From Spongilla lacustris (lineage: Eukaryota; Porifera; Demospongiae; Spongillida; Spongillidae): 64,000 nt of DNA. The translations under genes and the position numbers were made by a program. Of the stretch, positions 58,601-64,000 are shown in pieces. Below the pieces are notes generated by a model. The model was not told the origin of the DNA and did not search any database. It saw nothing but the letters and a program-made list of their open reading frames with translations. The first letter of the stretch is position 1. Each line of letters opens with the position of its first letter. The stretch lies in the NCBI GenBank assembly GCA_949361645.1, contig OX442415.1, positions 1,620,226 to 1,684,225 on the forward strand. Reading direction: 5' to 3'.

Positions 58601-61600
58601 GAGATCCTAGCTGCCTTATATGGCAGGCTAAAACGCTACAGCCATCATCTCCAGATGTTGGTAGGGAGCATTTATTTATATTACTGCTGTATATTGCATA
58701 TGGGAAAAAACCATACTATTCCAATTACCTAAGTAAGCTTCCAAAACATAGTAACAAGCTACACTGATCCAAAAGGCTGGGGCAGACATCTTGGCAAAAT
58801 GGCTCTTATACGCTATCAGTCTGCTGTGCAGATTGCAAGTTGAGAGGCCAAATGAGAGGAGCTGATCTCAAGGGTTGAGGCAAAGTGGGGCATTTTAAGG
58901 CTACCAAAAACTGATTGAGTTCCAAGTGGACGCCAAGTGCAGCAGATGGCAAACACAAGTACTCTGACTAAATACTAGCTTTATTTGCAAAACATTTTTT
59001 TTACTAACTCAAATTCTAGACATCTCATTGCACAATTTCAGTATAATACCCACAGATGATGAAGCTGAGGAGATACACAAATGTAGCAGATGTTGTAGCA
59101 TGTAAAATGAATAGTTAATATATCGTACACGTATGGTATTATTAGCAATTGTACTAATACAATCTATAATGTGAATCATGTTAATCAGTCCATCATATGA
59201 TGCTTATATAAAAAGGGATAATGAAATATACTCAATTTTTTACTAACTCAAATACTAGATATCTCATTGCATAATAAATTCAATTGTACAGTAACATACC
59301 TACAGATGATGAAGCTGTGGAGTTAGCTGATGTTGTAGCATGTAAGATGAAAAGTTTAAGGAATATAAATATATTTTACATGTATGGTTTTATTAGCAAC
59401 TGTACTAATACAATCTATACTGTGAATCTGGTTAATCAGTCCATCCTATGATGCTTTTATAAAAAGGGATAATGAAATATACTCAAAAAATTTTACTAAC
59501 TCAAATACTAGGTATCTCATTGCATAATAAATAGTAACATACCCACAGATGATGAAGCTGTGGAGTTAGCTGATGTTTTAGCATGTAAAAGAGAACAGTG
59601 TAAGAATTATAAGTACAAGTATGCTATCATTTAATGCCAAAATATTTGTGTGAATAGAATCCATACCATAATCAACCAATGTGTTTCTATAAATGGTGAT
59701 AAGAAAATATATTCAATTTCAAGCAAACTTTTTTCTAACATTGTTGCTATGGCAATGCTCATTCTGATCATCATCATCGTTGCTATTTTCCAGCAAAGAG
59801 CATCCATGCACAGCAATGTCCCACATGATGAAAACTATCTATAGGCTATATTCTAAGCTGTCAAAAGAATTCATTAGAAACAGATCATCGTATTCCATTC
59901 TGGGTAAATTTTGATTTATGTAATATGCATTGCTCCATATGCAGATCACACTTCTTTATACATTCATATATGCTCTGAAATCATAGTACTCATCCACCTA
60001 CATGTATGCAGATAACAAATGAACAAATTTAAAATCATTGTACACGTACACCTAGATGTATACAAAGATTAACTTAACATAGGATTAATTAACAAATGTG
60101 AATCATAAGTAAATGGTCACCAATCTCATCCATATCAGCATCACTATTTAGATAATGCATAGTAATATAGGTGTTGATATAGATTTGTGTAACTTGGTGG
60201 TGCAAGCAAAGATACCAAATTTGATTTTATTATCGTCTTCATGTCTATTTACCAGTACCTGTCCCACCTTTCTGGTACTACAGTCAAACTTCCGAATAGT
60301 GCCCTTGATATTGTAGATGCTAGCTTGAGCATCAAAATTGTGATAATAACTTTCAATCATTCATGTAGAATTGCTGCAAGGCAGCAGCATCAAAGCAGTT
60401 ATTGTTCTGATTCTGTACGATCAGTACTGCATGCATTAAAAGGAAATGAATCTGTCTAGAATTCTTGAAACTAGATGAAACAAGGGATTTACAATGTATT
60501 TACTATAAATAACATGTGTGGTATAAATGTGTTGATAAATATGCTTTTCCGCTACAATAAATGAGAGCTTTATATTTAATATGGTATTGATGTCACATAT
60601 ACCATGTTTACTAACACTTTTGCACCAACACATTTGAGTAATAGTAAATACATTGTAAATTCAATTTTTCATATAGCACATGTATACCATGATGACCTTC
60701 CATTCCCTGGAGCTAGAAGCAATGCGATGGAACAGTGTTGTCCCACATGAAAAATTACCTTTATCACCATTATCAGCATAAAAAGATGCTGCAACTTGCT
60801 TGCACTGTTCCAGAAACTTCCAGTTACATCGTGAGAACGCCAGTGCTCTCAGATGTCTCAATAATTACATGAGGTCATGCATCAACGGAGAAAGAACGTC
60901 AGGCCAATCTTGCATTGCTGCACATTCATTACTAACAGCAGAAGTATTATTGACATATTTGCATTGCTTGCATATGACATTGCATGCAGGAAAGGGAAAA
61001 TTACATAATATGATTTAGAGTGTAAAAACTACCTCCCAAATGCTTATTGCAGTATAATCCGCAAGATGCATAATGTTCACGTATATAAACAATTTGTAAC
61101 TTCATCTGTGCATTAGAACTCAAGGGTACCCCATTCGTTCTCCATGGCAAATGAACGGGGTACCCTTGAGTCCACTGAACCATACCCACCCTCCCCCCCA
61201 ACACAAAACCTGGCTACGGGCCTGGTCCAGGGGTGCTTTTCTACATGTATATTGTCCTGACACTGACCTTCCATGCAACCTCCTCGACCATTATTGATAT
61301 ACATTAATGTTTGTCAACATTTTGACGTTCAAGCTTATAGAGATGCTCAATCATTTCATAAGCGTCTACAATATCAAGGGCACTGTTCTGCAGTTTCACT
61401 GTAATACCAGAAAGGTGGGACAGGTACTGGTAAATAGACATGAAGATGATAATAAAATCAAATTAGGTAACTTCAGAGATTTACTTTTTTTGCAATGGTT
61501 GGCAGCTGCTGAACGATGTTTGGGCTAGGTGGTTCGCAGTCAGTGAAAAGCTGTACCACATGTAGCTAAGTGCAGCACATGCAGGATCCATGCTTCTGCT

Positions 61601-62858
61601 GCTGGCTGGCTCCATTGAACAGCAGTCAGCAACGGTACCGGTGAAGTTGTTATGACAACAAACTGTTGTGCATGCTGCAATGTATACACTATATAAGTGT
61701 ATAGATTGTACAACAATATCGTAAAGGTGCTTGTAATAAAATGCATAGCCGGCCGGCCTAGCGAACCTTGTATCCAGCGGGGGGGGGGTGCAATTGCACC
61801 CGTTTGTAACAACCCCCCCCCCCCCCCCCCCTCGGCTACGAGCCTGCTTTTAATACCGCACCTCCTTGTTTAACTATTTCGATCGACATATGTGTACAAT
61901 GGGTTGGATTACTTCTACAATGTATATCTACATAATATATAGATCGGAATATTTAACTACATCCTGCGAGCTGGCCTGGAACATAGGTTTTGCGAGAGGG
62001 GGTGGGGGGGGGGGGGGGGGGGGGTATACCCCAGCCCCCCGCCCTCCTGTATCCGCCACTGTAGTGCCTCTGTGTCCATATAAGATTATATTTCGCAATT
62101 TAATTCTTACTTCAATACTCACCTAATATGTACAGTTCGAAGAACTCGAGGGCCACATTTTCGTTGTCCAGACCTTCATCCAAACATATCCTAACTTCCA
62201 AGTCCTCAGTGATTGGAGTTGGAAAATTCCTGCAGAACCACGGGAGGTCCGGTGGATTGCAACACGTGACCTCATCATGATTGCACAGCTGTCTGTCCCA
62301 CAGAACGTCAGCGTAGTAGAACACCGTATAATAGTCTGTCGTTTCGTTATTACCTGACTCGCAGTAGTAATCAGATCCTATAAAATCAGGTGGGGATGTT
62401 CCTTGTGCGCATGGACAGGAAGATGGGAAGTAGTATTCGCGGTTTCCAGCGGCATATGTGTACACGTGTTGTCTGTTTCCAGGTGACCCGTACGTAATGC
62501 TAACCCCATCGACGTAAAACATTTCGATATTCGATTGATATCCAGTGAATGTTCTGAAACCATCAGGCGATCCCACCTGATAACCGCGTAACCTTCCGCA
62601 CACTTTTTGGTAGCTGGCTCCATTAGTGGTTATATTTACCGAATCACAATATGGTATTCCGTTGCTTTTCTTTTCACACGCTGCTCTCGGTGATGTAACG
62701 TTTTGCCACGAATCAGGACATTGCTGTGTTGGATCGGTCATATTCAGATAGCCGACCTTTACCCACTGGTGGCCTGGTACGTTAGGGAGAATAAATGAAG
62801 CAGCAAGATCTCCGAGCACCGTGCTCAGAGCGCAGATAGTAAGACAGAATGACGTCAT
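52578..62858 (-). CDS. Receptor tyrosine kinase gene B (multi-exon)
   Basis: The proposed exons, minus strand in order, are 62858-62123, 59569-59543, 59326-59300, 59063-59049 (optional), 58389-58278, 54798-54737, 54682-54563, 54504-54424, 54253-54042, 53945-53836, 53437-53278, 52888-52752 and 52698-52578. Phases agree throughout, totalling 1,920 nt or 639 residues plus stop. The architecture is the same as gene A: signal peptide, 12-cysteine ectodomain, Ser/Thr stalk, TM helix, juxtamembrane region, tyrosine kinase. All catalytic motifs are present and no frame defect was found, so gene B looks functional. A retroelement lies in the intron between the TM exon and the first juxtamembrane exon. 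Joining is by inference from splice sites and phase. Confidence 0.84.
52752..52888 (-). CDS. RTK B kinase exon (WAYGV)
   Basis: This 137-nt exon encodes [20 protein letters not shown] and the following [15 protein letters not shown] helix. It has a CAG acceptor and a GTGAGT donor, phase 0 in and 2 out. Confidence 0.9.
53278..53437 (-). CDS. RTK B kinase exon (DFG, activation loop)
   Basis: This 160-nt exon encodes [29 protein letters not shown] and STEKSDV. The paired activation-loop tyrosines and the DFG are intact. Confidence 0.93.
53836..53945 (-). CDS. RTK B kinase exon (HRDLAARN)
   Basis: This 110-nt exon carries the catalytic loop HRDLAARNC. The upstream intron is 96 bp with a GCAAGT donor and a TA tract, representing the state without the 7-kb insertion seen in gene A. 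Confidence 0.93.
54042..54253 (-). CDS. RTK B kinase exon (helix C to hinge)
   Basis: This 212-nt exon encodes [35 protein letters not shown] and ends EMIDQYPE at a GC-type donor. Confidence 0.9.
54424..54504 (-). CDS. RTK B kinase exon (P-loop, catalytic Lys)
   Basis: This 81-nt exon encodes [16 protein letters not shown] and EVAVKSTK. The glycine loop begins in the preceding exon (CGSG). Confidence 0.9.
54563..54798 (-). CDS. RTK B juxtamembrane exons (two)
   Basis: Exon 54798-54737 (62 nt) encodes ERIRMSNSTIEVSTTHIYSF. Exon 54682-54563 (120 nt) encodes [20 protein letters not shown] and a [14 protein letters not shown] lead into the kinase. The acceptors are TAG and AAG. They join in phase to the TM exon and the P-loop exon. 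The first exon is nine bases shorter than in gene A. Confidence 0.82.
55184..57671 (+). pseudogene. Non-LTR retrotransposon copy 3 (RT plus endonuclease, broken)
   Basis: The copy lies in an intron of RTK B in the opposite orientation. It starts within the pre-RT region (SIEVLCKLWSDNEFGHLW), so it is 5'-truncated. Readable pieces include [34 protein letters not shown], the intact active site WYLDDGTLAG, and endonuclease motifs (GGDGITHHNHL, RPADVLVLNW, LDITVTSPL). Frame changes or stops lie near 55400, 56035, 56350 and 57430. The matching site in copy A (about 23585) is empty, with ATTATTGTTAGCA joined directly to ATGAAATAATTATGCATATG. Confidence 0.8.
58278..58389 (-). CDS. RTK B transmembrane exon
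   Basis: The exon is 112 nt, phase 1 in and 2 out. It encodes [19 protein letters not shown] and IIIIISVAV, then the stop-transfer CRKTKQRAS, ending at donor GTACAG. It joins in frame to the juxtamembrane exon at 54798, completing an Arg codon. Confidence 0.87.
58433..58660 (+). pseudogene. Retroelement 3'-end fragment, shared with copy A
   Basis: The plus-strand frame CKELGWICVPMVFEAYGAW is related to the C-terminal region of the non-LTR copies and to 24286-24538. It sits just upstream (gene-wise) of the TM exon in both duplicates. Confidence 0.75.
59049..59569 (-). CDS. RTK B stalk mini-exons
   Basis: Exons 59569-59543 and 59326-59300 are 27 nt each, phase 1/1, encoding ANSTASSSV between CAG and GTATGT. 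A third unit at 59063-59049 has lost the first half; a CAG inside it would leave a 15-nt exon (ASSSV) with a weaker GTATTA donor, so its use is doubtful. The units lie in tandem repeats of roughly 240 bp. Confidence 0.65.
59735..59850 (+). pseudogene. Inverted, decayed copy of the transmembrane exon
   Basis: The plus-strand frame [14 protein letters not shown] followed by QQRASMHSNVPHDENYL matches the TM exon and its 3' intron border, in the orientation opposite to the gene. It is the counterpart of 26770-26885. Confidence 0.65.
60484..60662. mobile_element. Hairpin MITE (family of 50474-50630)
   Basis: GGATTTACAATGTATTTACT at the left is mirrored by AGTAAATACATTGTAAATTC at the right, with a diverged interior. 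It is absent from the equivalent part of copy A. Confidence 0.6.
61118..61175. repeat. Short GGGTACCCC palindrome (copy B equivalent of 29392-29450)
   Basis: ACTCAAGGGTACCCCATTCG is followed by its mirror ending CCCTTGAGT. The hairpin is retained in both duplicates. Confidence 0.65.
61975..62062. repeat. Poly-G MITE core ending CTGTATCCGCCACTG
   Basis: A G-run of about 25 is followed by a TATACCCC block and CCCTCCTGTATCCGCCACTG, the usual end of the window's CAGTGGCGGAT MITE family. Confidence 0.55.
62123..62858 (-). CDS. RTK B ectodomain exon (signal peptide plus cysteine-rich domain)
   Basis: This is a 736-nt exon, ATG at 62858-62856, donor GTGAGT after 62123 in phase 1. It keeps the 12 cysteines and the motifs of copy A ([71 protein letters not shown]). 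Differences from A cluster in the middle (for example TFTGYQSNIEMF versus [12 protein letters not shown]). The protein should be displayed on the cell surface. Ligand unknown. Confidence 0.85.
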
Positions 62859-63006
62859 ATTATTGCGGCTAGTGACTTGGAGGCAAATAAAAGAGTACTT
62901 TGTGTTTAACAACTTATATATATAATTATATATATACAAAATAATTGCCGGTATGATTATAATTATACATAATAATTATACGGTGCATGCATGGTATACT
63001 CAGAGA

Positions 63007-63056
63007 TAATATAATTATATATATATATATATATATATAATTATATATATATATAT
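63007..63056. repeat. (TA)n microsatellite
   Basis: Two runs of AT dinucleotides surround a TAATTA break. Confidence 0.9.
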
Positions 63057-63059
63057 GGG

Positions 63060-63625
63060 ACAGTTCACGACAAAATGAGCCTTCGTATATATATATAAAA
63101 TGTTATAAAATACCTTTACGTTTAAATAGCTATAACTGCCCAACGGTAAGAGCTATTGACATCCTATCTTCAACACTTTAAACTATACCATTTCTCTATG
63201 CTAAAATACATTTTGGGATCTTTCACTTGCTCCATACCAGTATTGCAACGTCCGATACCCTTTCGGGTTCTAACCCGCCATAACTTTCTGTAGGAGTAAT
63301 GAAATCTCTTCAAATTCGGTTTATAGGTAGAGAGGTCCTTTACCTATCGATTTGTTCTGTTCGTTAATTTTTATGTATTCCGTTGGGGAGATACAGCCGT
63401 TCAAAGTAGGTACAGGTTTCCCGCTCGAATCGCGCCGTTGCACGGGCGTGAACCGCTTCCATTCACTCATGTACATGAATATTCAACTTCTCCCGTTTAT
63501 TAACTTAGCCACACCTACAAAGCAGGATACGCGACAAACGGCGGTGAGTATTGGATCTCTCAGGTCATGCCTATTATAGTTGTTATTCGTTATCCTCTTT
63601 GTACATGTAGATAAAGATAAACGAT
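63060..63625. other. Repeat-like upstream region of the edge reading frame
   Basis: The segment contains ATTTGTTCTGTTCGTTAATT, also present at the centre of the 39770-40324 foldback, with nearby similar wording (GGAGATA, CCCGCTCGAATCGCGCC versus CCCGCTTGATTCGCGCC). It is probably transposon-derived. No other gene is seen. Confidence 0.4.
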
Positions 63626-64000
63626 ATGGCGACGACTAACGACGAGCTCGTCGTTTATCATTCAGCGGACGAGTTCGAATGGAACGATACTTTTGACGAG
63701 GATGAGGAAATCGAGAACGGTGGCGATGGTGAATATGGAAGTGATGATTCTGAAGGCATTGATAGCGATGTCTGTGAAGATGGAATCAACGATGATGGTG
63801 AAAGCGACGGAGATGACAATGATGGTGAAAGTGATGATGAGGGCAGAGATTGTGATAGCGGAAGCGACGGTGATGCCACTGATGGTGATGGTGAAGATGA
63901 CAGCGACGGCCCAGGTGATGTACCAGCTAGAATAGCACGTGGGCGATGTCGTCCTCGTCGCATGCTGAATGCCTACCTTACTAGAGGAGGGTGCTGCAGA
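63626..64000 (+). CDS. Acidic reading frame open at the right edge (partial)
   Basis: From ATG at 63626 the frame is open for 125 codons to the end of the window. The product starts MATTNDELVVYHSADEFEWN, then becomes extremely rich in Asp, Glu, Ser and Gly, and ends with a basic patch (ARIARGRCRPRRMLNAYLTR). Acidic N-termini like this precede the catalytic region in some DNA transposases (piggyBac-type, for instance), and the upstream repeat sequence fits a transposon, but nothing diagnostic is visible. It could also be an ordinary nuclear protein. Confidence 0.5.
   Translation, partial: MATTNDELVVYHSADEFEWNDTFDEDEEIENGGDGEYGSDDSEGIDSDVCEDGINDDGESDGDDNDGESDDEGRDCDSGSDGDATDGDGEDDSDGPGDVPARIARGRCRPRRMLNAYLTRGGCCR

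Larger units (their letters stand above)
52350..63000. repeat. Segmental duplication copy B (partner 13720-31140)
   Basis: This is the same block order and orientation as copy A. Copy B lacks the 7-kb retroelement insertion and the foldback/CA insertion of copy A. It has its own retroelement at about 55184-57765 and has lost the piece corresponding to about 27262-28835 of copy A (junction near 60209). Confidence 0.9.

Noticed and set aside
63658..63963. Serine/proline-rich minus-strand frame
   Set aside because: It is the complement of the Asp/Glu/Ser-rich plus-strand frame starting at 63626 and has no independent support.

Overview
The window looks like nuclear DNA of an early-branching metazoan, most likely a demosponge; that assignment is inference. 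The grounds are short introns with ordinary GT-AG (and one GC-AG) sites, phase-1 extracellular exons, an animal receptor tyrosine kinase (RTK) family, Ig and NIDO extracellular domains, and a heavy load of hAT-type, foldback, non-LTR and LTR transposon debris in AT-rich DNA with long poly-G/C, CA and TA tracts. There is no sign of prokaryotic organisation.

Layout. 0-1.7 kb: two minus-strand exons of a secreted NIDO-domain protein running off the left edge. 1.8-13.7 kb: transposon-rich DNA with a 36-bp palindromic tandem repeat, two large foldbacks, a 436-bp hAT-like MITE, a 1,121-bp non-autonomous hAT element with perfect 8-bp target duplications, a diverged tandem duplication and a decayed Ty3-type integrase. 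13.7-31.1 kb and 52.35-63.0 kb: two copies (A and B) of one segmental duplication. Each carries a minus-strand RTK gene whose parts join in frame: signal peptide plus a 12-cysteine ectodomain in one 736-nt exon, several tiny phase-1/1 exons encoding a Ser/Thr stalk, a transmembrane exon, two juxtamembrane exons and seven kinase exons. 31.1-40.3 kb: a third copy of the ectodomain exon (C) followed by a phase-compatible Ig exon, plus rearranged ectodomain/Ig debris and LTR-retrotransposon remains. 40.6-47.9 kb: a possible 7.25-kb element with matching ends, containing a complete 2.88-kb hAT transposon with an apparently intact two-exon transposase, and long CA-rich arrays. 47.9-52.3 kb: mostly unrecognised, with a transposase-like relic. 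The last 375 bases open an acidic reading frame that leaves the window.

How the parts relate. The RTK genes are the coherent host system: an extracellular sensor, a stalk of variable exon number, a membrane anchor and a kinase with all key residues present. The duplicates differ by insertions and deletions that can be ordered against each other. Retroelement DNA expands one kinase intron of A from about 96 bp to about 7.1 kb. A different copy sits in a juxtamembrane intron of B. A foldback plus CA tract sits only in A, and B lacks a 1.57-kb piece of A that holds an extra stalk exon and an extra transmembrane exon with an in-frame stop. An older retroelement 3' end lies in both copies and so predates the duplication. 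The non-LTR family carries zinc fingers, reverse transcriptase and a restriction-like endonuclease, as in R2/HERO/NeSL-type elements.
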